In this document: positions 16,979 to 25,330 of the stretch, one piece after another
Layout of the letters: each line of letters begins with the position of its first letter
Numbering within the stretch: position 1 is the first letter of the stretch
Assembly: GCA_026002975.1 (NCBI GenBank)
Contig: BPGJ01000011.1
Coordinates: 1-64,000, forward strand
From: Acidimicrobiia bacterium
GTDB taxonomy: Bacteria; Actinomycetota; Acidimicrobiia; Spongiisociales; ZC4RG35
Length of the DNA stretch: 64,000 bases
Reading direction: 5' to 3'
The notes under the pieces: generated by a model
The model's input: the letters and a program-made list of their open reading frames with translations, nothing else
The model's database searches: none
Told to the model about the DNA's origin: nothing
Translations under genes and position numbers: made by a program

Positions 16979-17006
16979 GATATATGGCGAGGTAGGCTCG
17001 TGTCCA
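16979..17006 (-). promoter_or_regulatory. Putative promoter of the liv operon
   Basis: On the minus strand, TGGACA (17006-17001) and TATATC (16984-16979) are separated by 16 bases, in an otherwise GC-rich gap. They lie 37 bases before the preferred livH start. The gap also follows the stop of the upstream oxidoreductase gene at 17013. Assigned by eye only. Confidence 0.4.
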
Positions 17007-17012
17007 CTGGAA

Positions 17013-18599
17013 TCAGAGCTGAAGATCGAGCCGGGGCCACCATCGGTCCAGTCCCAGGTCCTCGGCGATCACCCCGGCGGCGTTGTAGCCCGGCTGCCCG
17101 GTGAAAGACCCTCCGGGATGCTGCGACGAGCCGCACAGGTAGAGCCCCTCGATCGGGGTCCGGTAACCACCGAGGTGGGAGCGCCTGACCCCCCAGTTGT
17201 CGGGGTGGTAGCTGCCGTGGTGGCGGTCGCCTCCCCGCATCGCCTTGTCGTAGCGCTCGGTGTCGTCCGGGGTGTGGATCGCGATCCCCAGGGTGATCGA
17301 ATCGAGGTTCGGGGCGTAGTGCCGATACGTGGACACGATCGCTTCCTGTCTCTCCGCGGTGGCCTCGGGGTCCCACCTGCCCCGCATCGGAGGGCCGGGC
17401 ACGAAATGCCACCCGAAACTGGTGTGTCTTCCCGGCGGGGCCTGGGACGGATCGTGGATCGTCGGGATGGACGAATGGATCGCGCCGTGGGGGGTGTTGG
17501 CCGAGGACCTCACCGCATGCATGTGGTCGACCAGGTCTCGACTCGTCTCGTATCCGAGAGCCAGGTTGAGCGCCCTGGGGAGGTCGGGCGCATAGGTCTC
17601 GGCTCGGAAACGGGGACGCTCCTCCAGCGCCCAGTGGACACCGAACAGGGCCTCCTCGAGCCAACGGTAACCAGCCAGGGCCGAGTCGAGCTCGGGTTCG
17701 AGCGGCGCTTCCACCATCTCCCTCAAGGTGATGGCGGCGGGAACCGAGCTGGCCACGAACCGGCGAGCCCGGATCCGACGGCCGTCCTCCAACACGACCC
17801 CGGAGGCTCGCCCTCCCTCCACCTCGATACGGACCACCCGCTGCCCCGACGAGACCACTCCTCCGGCGTCCGAGACGGCCGCGGCCAGAGCCCGGGCCGC
17901 TTCGGCCGTGCCCCCGGCGATGATCCGGCCTTCGTGCGAGTTGGGGAGGGCGAGGGCCACGATCGGACCGGTTCCCGGGACGTCCAGGACCGGCAGGTAA
18001 CCCCGTACAGACACGTTGAACAGCACCAAGGCCCGGACCGGTTCGCTCTCGAAGGCGTTGCACACCACATCGAGAGCCGACCTCTGAGTCAGCTCCAGGT
18101 AGCGGCGACCCACTTGGGAGGCGGAGAGCAACTCCTCCAACCGGTCCGGTTCCATGGGAGGCGCGAAGCGGAGCGGCACCTCGATCCGGGTGACCAGCTC
18201 CGAGAACTCGCTGTGAAGCCTCTGATAGGTGTCGGCGTCGGCCGGGGAGATCCGGCGGATCTCTTCGAGACTCCTACCGAGATCCCGATAGGTGACCAGG
18301 GCACGTTCTCCCCCGTCGAAGGGGAGGCCGTTCTGGACCTCCGGCCAGATGGACCGGACGCCGTAACGGTCGAGGTCCAAGTCCTCCCAGATGGTGTAGT
18401 CGGGGGTCCAGCGGACGAAGAAGGCGTGAAGGTTGTGACGGAACCCCGGAAGGGTCACCTCCTCGGTCGACAACCCTCCCCCCAGGTGGTCTTCCGCTTC
18501 CAGGACTGCCATCTGGAGGCCGCACCGGGCCAGATAGGCGGCGGCGATCAGCCCGTTGTGTCCTCCGCCGACGACGATCCCGTCGACCTGGTCGATCAC
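17013..18599 (-). CDS. FAD-dependent oxidoreductase, phytoene-desaturase/CrtI-like
   Basis: A 528-residue flavoprotein of the carotenoid-desaturase/NAD(P)-amine-oxidase type (COG1233). The N-terminal dinucleotide site is DGIVVGGGHNGLIAAAYLAR, followed by the FAD motif LEAEDHLGGGLSTEE. The C-terminal FAD block is IEGLYLCGSSQHPGGSFTGQ and the closing GYNAAGVIAEDLGL. No carotenoid biosynthesis genes are nearby; in catabolic clusters these proteins often act on unknown small substrates. The 4-base overlap with the zinc dehydrogenase gene upstream and then with an amidohydrolase marks a three-gene operon. Its stop lies 7 bases from the -35 of the liv promoter. Confidence 0.86.
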   Translation of the reverse strand: MIDQVDGIVVGGGHNGLIAAAYLARCGLQMAVLEAEDHLGGGLSTEEVTLPGFRHNLHAFFVRWTPDYTIWEDLDLDRYGVRSIWPEVQNGLPFDGGERALVTYRDLGRSLEEIRRISPADADTYQRLHSEFSELVTRIEVPLRFAPPMEPDRLEELLSASQVGRRYLELTQRSALDVVCNAFESEPVRALVLFNVSVRGYLPVLDVPGTGPIVALALPNSHEGRIIAGGTAEAARALAAAVSDAGGVVSSGQRVVRIEVEGGRASGVVLEDGRRIRARRFVASSVPAAITLREMVEAPLEPELDSALAGYRWLEEALFGVHWALEERPRFRAETYAPDLPRALNLALGYETSRDLVDHMHAVRSSANTPHGAIHSSIPTIHDPSQAPPGRHTSFGWHFVPGPPMRGRWDPEATAERQEAIVSTYRHYAPNLDSITLGIAIHTPDDTERYDKAMRGGDRHHGSYHPDNWGVRRSHLGGYRTPIEGLYLCGSSQHPGGSFTGQPGYNAAGVIAEDLGLDRWWPRLDLQL

Positions 18600-19624
18600 G
18601 ACGCCCTCCAGTCGATCGCTCCCCGACCCAGCAGCCGTCCGGCTCGGAGCTCCTCGTGCACCGAGGGGACCTCGCCGGGTTCCACCACCCGCCCGATCAC
18701 CGGGCGGACGGCTCCGGAGAGAACCAGATCGGCCGCCTCGGCGAGCTGATCGGTGGTGGCATAACGGGACCCGAGGACGGAGAACTCCCGGAACACCAGC
18801 TCCCGGGGCGAGACCGGAACCGACCGTCCCGGGAAGGTGGTGAGGGCTACCACCCGGCCCCCCGTCTCCACCGAATCCTTCGCCCAGGTGGTCGATTCCG
18901 TCGTCCCGACGAAGTCGACGACCACGGTCGGTCGGTCGCCTTCGAAGATGCCGGGCTGGAGCGTGGCGAAGTCGTTGGACCGGACCGGGGTCGCCCCGAA
19001 CTCGGCAACCGCTTCGAGTTTGGATTCGGTGACGTCCAGCCCCGCCACCTTCGCTCCCCGGGAGAGCGCCACCTGGACCATGTGGATTCCCACCCCTCCC
19101 CCGGCTCCGATCACCGCCACCCGGTCGTCCGGACCGATCCCGGCGCGGGCCGTCACATGCACCGGGGTGGCCACCGCGTCAGGAACCACCGTGGCCGCCA
19201 CCGGATCCAGACCGTCGGGTAAGGGGATGACGTTGCGGGAAGGGAGAGCCGCATAGGGTGCGTAGCCTCCGTCCCGGTGCACCCCCACCCATCCGGCCAG
19301 ATTGGCGCACCGCTGCTGCCAGCCTTTGCGGCAGAACCCACAGTCTCCGCAGTAGAGGTAGAAGTAGGCGGCGACCCTGAGGCCCTGCCAACCCGCGCCG
19401 ACCCCCTCCCCCACCTCGACGACGCGGCCCACCAGCTCGTGTCCCGGCACCCTGGGAAGTAGGCCCGGATCGTCGGACAGGTTCCCGGCGATGCAGTTGA
19501 GCACCGTCAACCCGATTCCACACGCCTCCACCTCGACCAGAACCTCTTCGGGGCCCGGTCGAGGATCGGGTATGTCCTCCCAGACGGGCTCGCCACCCCA
19601 TGCGTGGATCCGGTATCCCTTCAC
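18596..19624 (-). CDS. Zinc-dependent alcohol dehydrogenase (MDR family)
   Basis: Medium-chain dehydrogenase of 342 residues. The catalytic-zinc glutamate/histidine segment is RVPGHELVGRVVEVG. The structural-zinc loop with four cysteines is CGDCGFCRKGWQQRC (about 93-107), and the NAD(P) site is VAVIGAGGGVGIHMVQVAL. The first catalytic Cys is in EACGIGLTVLN, where the usual C-G-T/S-D becomes C-G-I-G, so zinc ligation or relay may differ. It is the middle gene of a minus-strand operon between an ACMSD-like amidohydrolase and a CrtI-like flavoprotein, each overlapping by 4 bases. Confidence 0.88.
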   Translation of the reverse strand: MKGYRIHAWGGEPVWEDIPDPRPGPEEVLVEVEACGIGLTVLNCIAGNLSDDPGLLPRVPGHELVGRVVEVGEGVGAGWQGLRVAAYFYLYCGDCGFCRKGWQQRCANLAGWVGVHRDGGYAPYAALPSRNVIPLPDGLDPVAATVVPDAVATPVHVTARAGIGPDDRVAVIGAGGGVGIHMVQVALSRGAKVAGLDVTESKLEAVAEFGATPVRSNDFATLQPGIFEGDRPTVVVDFVGTTESTTWAKDSVETGGRVVALTTFPGRSVPVSPRELVFREFSVLGSRYATTDQLAEAADLVLSGAVRPVIGRVVEPGEVPSVHEELRAGRLLGRGAIDWRAS

Positions 19625-20628
19625 GTCGCCTCCTCCAGACCGAACACCTTCGCCGCGTTTCCGCCCAGGATCGCCGCCCGGGCGTCCTCGTCTAGGCCCT
19701 CCACCTGGGACACCAGGCCCACCGGGTCCTCTTCCCCCATGTCGAACGGGAAGTCGGTGCCCAACATGACCCGGTCCGCACCCACCACGTCCAGCAGGTG
19801 CCTCAGGTAGAGGGGTTGAAAGACCACGGTGTCGAAGTAGAGACGCTTCAGATAGTGGCTGGGAGGATGCTCGGGGATGTGGGTCCGGGTCTCGGGCCGC
19901 ACCTTCCAGGTGTGGTCGGCTCTCGCCGCGTAGAAGGGGGCGTATCCGCCTCCGTGGAGGAGCAGCATCTTCAAGCCGGGGTGTCGTTCGAACACCCCGG
20001 CGAAGATCAGTCGGGTGACCGCGACCATGGTCGCCAGCGGGTTGCCGATGCAGTTGGTCAGGAAATAGCGGTCGAGGTGGCGACCATCGGGGTAGCCGCT
20101 CGGATGCAGGATGATCACGATACCGAGCTCCTCAGCGGCCTCGAAGAAGGGCGCGAACCGGGCTTCGTCGAGATCGTGCCCGTCGACATGAGCACCGATC
20201 TGAACTCCTTTGAACCCGAGCTGGTTGACCACCCGATCCAGCTCCTCCAGGGTTCGATCGACGTCCTGCATGGGCAGGGTCGCCCCGAAGGGTGCGAACC
20301 GGTTCGGATGGTCGGCCACGACCTGGGCCAAGCGGTCGTTCTGGATCCGGGCCAGCTCGTGACCCAGCCGGGGAGGCACCCAGTAGAAGTACTCGGAGAC
20401 GAAGGTGGCGAGCCCCTGGATGTCGACCCCCATCTCGTCCATCTTCTCGATCCTCGGTCCGGGTTCGGTCAGGTAGGGCGCGATGGCTGGGAGCATCACA
20501 CTGTTGTGAGCCTTCGACTCTTCGCCCATGAAGAAGTCGTAGGGTTCGTATTCGGGCCTGAAGTGGGGGGCGGCCTTCTCCCGGGTCTGCGGGGTGGCCA
20601 GGTGACAGTGAACATCGATTACCGGCAT
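19621..20628 (-). CDS. Amidohydrolase 2 family protein (ACMSD/decarboxylase-like)
   Basis: Metal-dependent amidohydrolase of 335 residues, of the family of alpha-amino-carboxymuconate-semialdehyde decarboxylase and gamma-resorcylate decarboxylase. The HxH metal motif is IDVHCHLAT (about 4-12). A mid-sequence VIILHPSGYPDG and LLLHGGGYAPF supply the following metal/base histidines, and the conserved aspartate lies in MLGTDFPFD. Start is ATG 20628, preceded by GAGGAGA; an upstream in-frame codon at 20655 would read through that site. First gene of the operon with the zinc dehydrogenase and CrtI-like flavoprotein. Decarboxylation or hydrolysis of an aromatic-derived acid is the likely chemistry. 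Confidence 0.88.
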   Translation of the reverse strand: MPVIDVHCHLATPQTREKAAPHFRPEYEPYDFFMGEESKAHNSVMLPAIAPYLTEPGPRIEKMDEMGVDIQGLATFVSEYFYWVPPRLGHELARIQNDRLAQVVADHPNRFAPFGATLPMQDVDRTLEELDRVVNQLGFKGVQIGAHVDGHDLDEARFAPFFEAAEELGIVIILHPSGYPDGRHLDRYFLTNCIGNPLATMVAVTRLIFAGVFERHPGLKMLLLHGGGYAPFYAARADHTWKVRPETRTHIPEHPPSHYLKRLYFDTVVFQPLYLRHLLDVVGADRVMLGTDFPFDMGEEDPVGLVSQVEGLDEDARAAILGGNAAKVFGLEEAT

Positions 20629-20650
20629 CGTCTCCTCGTCAGGTCGCCGT

Positions 20651-20667
20651 TGCATCCTATATGATGC
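20651..20667. promoter_or_regulatory. Imperfect palindrome with -10-like core in divergent gap
   Basis: The 47-base gap between the two divergent operons holds TGCATCCTATATGATGC, an imperfect inverted repeat (arms GCATC and GATGC). Its TATATG ends 12 bases before the ATG of the zinc dehydrogenase at 20676. It could be both a -10 element and an operator serving both directions. The core matches elements at 5711 and 43742. Confidence 0.4.
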
Positions 20668-20675
20668 TTCTCTCG

Positions 20676-21674
20676 ATGCGCGCCCTGGTGAGCACCAAAC
20701 CCGAATCGGTCGAGTTCGCCGAACTCCCGGACCCGGTTCCCGGACCCGAGGAAGTGGTCGTCGCTCCCCGTACGCTGGGGATCTGCGGGACCGACGTCAA
20801 AGTCTTGAAGGGGTCCATCCCGGCACGCCGGCCCCTGGTGGTGGGACACGAGGCAGTCGGCGTAGTCATCGAATCCGGCCCCGACACGACCCTCGAGCCG
20901 GGTACCCGTGTGTTGATCGATCCGGCTTCCTCCTGTGGGAAGTGCGACATCTGCCGCCGAGGAAAGCCCCATCTGTGTCGCAACGCCGGGCTGATGGGCA
21001 GAGAGATCGACGGTGTGTGGGCGGAACGGGTGGTGGTCCCCGAGCATCGCCTCGTCGTGATTCCGGAAGACGTTTCGCCTGTGGCGGCCGGGGTGCTCCA
21101 GGTGCTGGGGACCGTCGTTCATGCCCAACGCCAGGTAGACGTCTTCCCGGGACAGACGGCGGTCGTGATAGGCCTGGGGGTGTCGGGTCAGCTCATGGTC
21201 CAGCTCCTCGCACTGAGAGGCGTACGGGTGTTGGGGATCACCCGCTCGGCCTGGAAGCGAGAAATGGCCGAACGGTTGGGCGCGACGGCCACCAGTTCCC
21301 CCGACGAGGCGGCCGACCTGGTCGCCGAAGCGACGTCGGGAAGAGGACCGGAGCTGGTGGTCGAGGCGGCCGGGACCGAACAGACCCTGGCCCAGGCGAT
21401 AGATCTGGCCGGGGTGGGCGGTCAGGTGCTGGTGTTCGGAACGCTGGGATCGGGAGGGCAAGGGCTCCCCTACTACCAGCTCTACTTCAAGGAGCTGACG
21501 GTTCACAACCCCCGAGCCGCTCTGATCCACGATTACGAGATCGGGGTTTCGCTGGCAGGTCGTCTCCAGTTGGAGCCGATCGTCACGCACCGCATCCCCT
21601 TCGACCGAGCCCCGCAGGCCTTCGATCTGGTCGAGGAGCCATCTTCGTTGAAGGTGCTCCTGGAGGTGACTTGA
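20676..21674 (+). CDS. Zinc-dependent alcohol dehydrogenase (sorbitol/threonine dehydrogenase-like)
   Basis: MDR-type dehydrogenase of 332 residues. The catalytic-zinc cysteine is in LGICGTDVKVLKG, the His/Glu in VVGHEAVGVVIE and the structural-zinc cysteines in CGKCDICRRGKPHLC. The NAD site is AVVIGLGVSGQLMVQLLAL. ATG 20676 gives the usual MRALV start; two ATGs 12-15 bases earlier overlap the -10-like palindrome and would add only MLLS-type residues. First gene of a five-gene operon whose members all overlap by 4 bases. Not similar enough to the 18.6-kb dehydrogenase to be a recent duplicate. Confidence 0.88.
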   Translation: MRALVSTKPESVEFAELPDPVPGPEEVVVAPRTLGICGTDVKVLKGSIPARRPLVVGHEAVGVVIESGPDTTLEPGTRVLIDPASSCGKCDICRRGKPHLCRNAGLMGREIDGVWAERVVVPEHRLVVIPEDVSPVAAGVLQVLGTVVHAQRQVDVFPGQTAVVIGLGVSGQLMVQLLALRGVRVLGITRSAWKREMAERLGATATSSPDEAADLVAEATSGRGPELVVEAAGTEQTLAQAIDLAGVGGQVLVFGTLGSGGQGLPYYQLYFKELTVHNPRAALIHDYEIGVSLAGRLQLEPIVTHRIPFDRAPQAFDLVEEPSSLKVLLEVT

Positions 21675-23014
21675 CCCGTTTGGTGGTGCGCGGAGGCCTG
21701 CTGGTCCGCCCCGACAGGGTGGAGGCCGGAGACCTGGTGGTGGAGGAAGGGAGATTCGTCGCCGTCGGGGGAACTCATCGTGGAGAAGGCACCGAGGTGG
21801 ACGCGGGAGGACTGGTGGTGCTTCCCGGTGGGGTGGACAGCCACGTCCATCTGATGGATCCGGGACCCACAGAGCGGGAGGATTTTCCGACGGGTACCGC
21901 CGCGGCCTCGGCCAGGGGGGTGACCACCATCGTGGAACACACCCACGCCCATCCGGTGAGGTCGGTGACCGACCTGCGAGCCAAACTGTCGCACCTCGAC
22001 GGACGGGCCAACGTCGATTTCGCCCTGGCCGCCCACCTGTGGCCTGAGGACGTGGCGGGTATGGGGGATCTATGGGAGGCGGGGGTGGCGTTCTTCAAAC
22101 TCTTCACCTGCACCACCCACGGCGTCCCCGGCCTGGCCGCCTCCCACCTCCTCGACGCGTTCGAGAGCCTCGCCCAGATGGACGGTCGGGCTCTCGTCCA
22201 CTGCGAAGACGAGACGATCACCGAGACGGCGGAACGGCGCCTCAAACAGATGGGACGCACCGACCCGGGGCTGCTCGTCGAATGGCGGAACCGAGAGGCG
22301 GAACTCGCCGCGGTGGCGGTGGTGGGGGTGTTGGCCTTGGCGACCGGCGCCAAGGTGACCGTGGCTCACGTGTCCAACCCCAAGGTCGCAGCCCTGATCG
22401 ACCAGCTGCGGCGCCTCGGCGGCGACGTGGCGGCCGAGACCTGCCCCCAGTATCTGACCCTTCGGGAGAGTGAGGTGGTGGAGCATGGCGCTTTCCGGAA
22501 GTTCACCCCTCCCGCCCGGATCGTCTCCGACCTCGACGAGGAGACGATGTGGGCGCTCCTCCGGGATGGAACCTTCACCCACCTCTCGACCGATCACGCA
22601 CCGTCCACCGTCGATCAGAAGAGAGCCGGCACCATCTGGGAAGCTCCATTCGGGCTGCCCGGCTTGGACACCACCTATCCCTTCCTGATAGACGCCGCGC
22701 TGTCGGGTCGACTCGACTGGACCGACGTCGCCCGTCTCTATGCCGCCTATCCAGCCGACCGGTACGGTCTGGCGCCCCGCAAGGGAAGATTGGCAGAGGG
22801 TTCGGACGCCGACTTCGTGTTGGTCGACCCGGCCGGGAGCTGGACCGTCACCGCAGCCGACGTGATATCCAAGGCAGGATGGAGCCCCTTCGAGGGCCGA
22901 AGCTTCCGTGGGAAGGTGGTGGGCACCTACCTGCGAGGTCGCCCCATCGCCGACGAGGGAGGACCCTACGATCTGCGGACGGGAAGCTTCCTGCCGGGGG
23001 CTGGACGGCGATGA
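21671..23014 (+). CDS. Dihydropyrimidinase/allantoinase-like amidohydrolase
   Basis: Cyclic amidohydrolase of 447 residues. The metal site HxH is VDSHVHLMD (about 56-64). The lysine expected to be carboxylated is in AFFKLFTC, the next histidines are in LVHCEDE and VAHVSNP and the aspartate is in LSTDHAPS. These support a binuclear zinc hydantoinase/dihydropyrimidinase/allantoinase fold. The start is TTG 21671 in a TTGA overlap, with GGAGGTG just before; GTG 21683 is possible. A ring-opening step on a cyclic imide or ureide fits the downstream monooxygenase and hydrolase, but the true substrate is unknown. Confidence 0.87.
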   Translation: MTRLVVRGGLLVRPDRVEAGDLVVEEGRFVAVGGTHRGEGTEVDAGGLVVLPGGVDSHVHLMDPGPTEREDFPTGTAAASARGVTTIVEHTHAHPVRSVTDLRAKLSHLDGRANVDFALAAHLWPEDVAGMGDLWEAGVAFFKLFTCTTHGVPGLAASHLLDAFESLAQMDGRALVHCEDETITETAERRLKQMGRTDPGLLVEWRNREAELAAVAVVGVLALATGAKVTVAHVSNPKVAALIDQLRRLGGDVAAETCPQYLTLRESEVVEHGAFRKFTPPARIVSDLDEETMWALLRDGTFTHLSTDHAPSTVDQKRAGTIWEAPFGLPGLDTTYPFLIDAALSGRLDWTDVARLYAAYPADRYGLAPRKGRLAEGSDADFVLVDPAGSWTVTAADVISKAGWSPFEGRSFRGKVVGTYLRGRPIADEGGPYDLRTGSFLPGAGRR

Positions 23015-23787
23015 CCATAGACCTGCCCGACGGCCCCCTCTCCTATCGCAGCTCGGGATCGGGACCGCCCCTGGTGTGCCTCCACTCGCTCCTCGCCGGA
23101 CCGGCGGCCTTCCAGGGCATAGAAGACCGTTTCGAAGGTTTCACCGTCGTGGTCCCGGACCTTCCGGGATTCGGAGCTTCCGCGGCCCGACCCGACATCT
23201 ACGCGGCCGCCGACGCCCTGGTACAGGCGGCGAAGACCACAATTGGGTCGCCGATGACGCTGCTCGGCAACGGGTTGGGGGGATTCGTGGCCCTCGCGAT
23301 GGCGGGTCGCCATCCCGATTCGGTCGACCGACTGGTTCTCATCGGAAGTGGGAGATGCTTCACCGATCAGGGCCGGGAGGCGCTCGCACGCATGGGGGAT
23401 GCGGTCACCTCGGGCGGCATGGAGGCCGTCGTGGAGACCGCCCTCGCCCGCATGTTCTCCCCGGGCTTCCTCACAGCCAACCCGGGTGTGGCCGCCAGGT
23501 GGAGGGGGGTGCTCCTGGAACTCCCCGTCTCCGGTTTCGTGCACGCCTGCTCGGTGCTCACCGAACTCGACCTCACCGACCTCCTGGACGGCATCTCCCA
23601 CCCGGTGTTGGTGCTGGTGGGATCCGAGGACCAAGCCACCCCGCCGGCCATGGCCGAGGACCTGGTCGCCCACCTGACCAACGGCCGGCTCGTGCGCCTC
23701 GATGGGCTCGGGCACGTCCCCTACCTGGAGGATCCCGACGCCACCCTTCGACCCATCCTCGCCTTTCTGAAAGGAGGAACGCCATGA
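23011..23787 (+). CDS. Alpha/beta hydrolase fold protein lacking the nucleophile
   Basis: A 258-residue alpha/beta hydrolase with the oxyanion strand LVCLHSLLAGPAAF, PDLPGFGAS, the acid side VGSEDQATPP and the catalytic histidine side DGLGHVPYLEDP. At the nucleophile elbow, where G-x-S-x-G is expected, the sequence reads LLGNGLGGFVAL, so the serine is replaced by glycine. It may be non-catalytic, a lyase/dioxygenase-type family member that works without a nucleophile, or carry a base error (GGG in place of AGC/TCG would need more than one change). ATGA overlaps on both sides place it in the operon with the amidohydrolase and cupin. Confidence 0.82.
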   Translation: MTIDLPDGPLSYRSSGSGPPLVCLHSLLAGPAAFQGIEDRFEGFTVVVPDLPGFGASAARPDIYAAADALVQAAKTTIGSPMTLLGNGLGGFVALAMAGRHPDSVDRLVLIGSGRCFTDQGREALARMGDAVTSGGMEAVVETALARMFSPGFLTANPGVAARWRGVLLELPVSGFVHACSVLTELDLTDLLDGISHPVLVLVGSEDQATPPAMAEDLVAHLTNGRLVRLDGLGHVPYLEDPDATLRPILAFLKGGTP

Positions 23788-24161
23788 ACGGATCAGAGTC
23801 GGACGTCTCCCAGGGGCGGTTCGACCCGGCCGACTTCGCCGAGGAGCTGGCGGTGGCTCACACCAATCTGGCGGTGGGCACCACCCTGTGGTTCGAGAAC
23901 GACCGGGTGAGGGTGTGGGAGGTCAGGTTGGAACCCGGTGAGAGAGGTCCGTTCCATGCCCATACCCGCGACTACTTCTGGACGGTGGTCGACCCCGGCA
24001 TAGGACTGCAGCGCTTCGCGGATGGAACCTACGTGGTGCGTGAGTATCGGCTGGGGGAGACCAAGTTCCTCGAACACAGCCCCGACGCTCCTCTCGTCCA
24101 CGACCTTGAGAACGTAGGAGACACCCTGCTCCGTTTCGTCACGGTCGAGCTGATGGGGTGA
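23784..24161 (+). CDS. Small cupin domain protein
   Basis: A 125-residue single cupin. FENDRVRVWEVRLEPGERG leads to the first motif, PFHAHTRDYFWTVVD. The histidines in HAHTRDYFW and a later SPDAPLVHDLENVG are possible metal ligands, although the second motif is weak. The start ATG 23784 overlaps the hydrolase stop, and AAGGAGG sits 7 bases upstream. Small cupins of this kind occur beside catabolic monooxygenases, as accessory or sensing proteins or as isomerases. Function unknown. Confidence 0.78.
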   Translation: MNGSESDVSQGRFDPADFAEELAVAHTNLAVGTTLWFENDRVRVWEVRLEPGERGPFHAHTRDYFWTVVDPGIGLQRFADGTYVVREYRLGETKFLEHSPDAPLVHDLENVGDTLLRFVTVELMG

Positions 24162-25330
24162 CGACCGATCGGCTCAGGGCCGTGGTCGTGGGCGGCTCGA
24201 TCGGCGGGCTGGCCGCGGCGGTGCTACTTCGCGACCTCGGGTGGCAGGTCGACGTGTACGAACGCTCGACCGAGGCTCTTCGCCATCGAGGCGCGGGCAT
24301 AGTCGTGCTCCCGACGACAGAACGCTACTTCGTGGAGCGGGGCCACGGTCGAAGGGTGTCCCTCCGCCTCACCTATTGGACCTATGTCGACCAGACAGGC
24401 CGCGTTCTGAGCGCGACACCCGACGGATACCGATTCGGGTCGTGGACGACCATCTACCGGAGCTATCTGGAGGCGTTCGATTCGGACCGCTATCACCTGC
24501 GGTCGGAGATGGTCGACCTGATCCTCGACGATCGACGACCCGGGATAGTCCTCCGAGACGGGCGACGACTCCACGCCGACCTGGTGGTATGTGCCGATGG
24601 GGTGGCTTCCACCGCCCGGGGCATCCTCCTTCCCGACACCCATCCGGTGTATGCCGGATACGTGGCCTGGCGGGGGACGTTCCCCGAGGAGCGCTTGAGT
24701 CGAAAGGCACGGGAGCTGTTCCGAGACGCGATGGTGTACCAGGTGCTAGATCACAGCCACATCCTGGTCTACGCCATCCACGGCTCCGAGCCGGGCAGCC
24801 GGCTGATGAACTTCGTGTGGTACCGCAACTATCCGACCGGGGGCCCGTTCGAGGATCTGATGACCGGCGTCGACGGGGAGCTGAGACCCTCCACGCTGCC
24901 CCCGGGTTTGGTGCGACCCGAACACCTGGCGGAGATGCGCGCGGCCGCCGAGGCCCTCGCGCCTCCTCTGAGGGAGGTGGTGATCGGCTCGAACGATGTG
25001 TTCATCCAGGCGATCTTCGACCTGGAGTCTCCCCGGATGGTCTTCGGCCGCACCATCTTGATGGGGGACGCCGCCTTCGTGGCCCGACCCCACGTCGCGG
25101 CCGGTACGGCCAAGGCGTGCGCCGACGCGTGGGCGCTGCACGAGACGCTGCGGGACGCCGCTTCCCTGTCCGACGCTTTGGCCGAATGGGAGCCACGGCA
25201 ACTGGCCTTGGGTCGATCGGTGGTGGAACGCTCACGGCGGATGGGGACGCGGTCCCAGTTCGAAGGCTCCATGTTCCCCGGCGACCCGGAGTGGAAGTTC
25301 GGACTCTTCGGTCCTGAGGTGCCCGGCTAG
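24158..25330 (+). CDS. FAD-dependent monooxygenase, 2,6-dihydroxypyridine 3-monooxygenase-like
   Basis: Group A flavin hydroxylase of 390 residues. The FAD site is VVVGGSIGGLAAAVLL, followed by VDVYERS and RGAGIVVLP. The DG motif is VVCADGVASTARG, and the second FAD motif is TILMGDAAFVARPHVAAGT (canonical GDAAH). GYVAWRGTFPEE is a pattern I associate with the dihydroxypyridine monooxygenase group. It would hydroxylate an N-heteroaromatic or phenolic ring with NAD(P)H and O2. The GTG start overlaps the cupin stop (GTGA). Last gene of the operon; its end overlaps the convergent ecfT stop by 4 bases. Confidence 0.86.
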   Translation: MTTDRLRAVVVGGSIGGLAAAVLLRDLGWQVDVYERSTEALRHRGAGIVVLPTTERYFVERGHGRRVSLRLTYWTYVDQTGRVLSATPDGYRFGSWTTIYRSYLEAFDSDRYHLRSEMVDLILDDRRPGIVLRDGRRLHADLVVCADGVASTARGILLPDTHPVYAGYVAWRGTFPEERLSRKARELFRDAMVYQVLDHSHILVYAIHGSEPGSRLMNFVWYRNYPTGGPFEDLMTGVDGELRPSTLPPGLVRPEHLAEMRAAAEALAPPLREVVIGSNDVFIQAIFDLESPRMVFGRTILMGDAAFVARPHVAAGTAKACADAWALHETLRDAASLSDALAEWEPRQLALGRSVVERSRRMGTRSQFEGSMFPGDPEWKFGLFGPEVPG

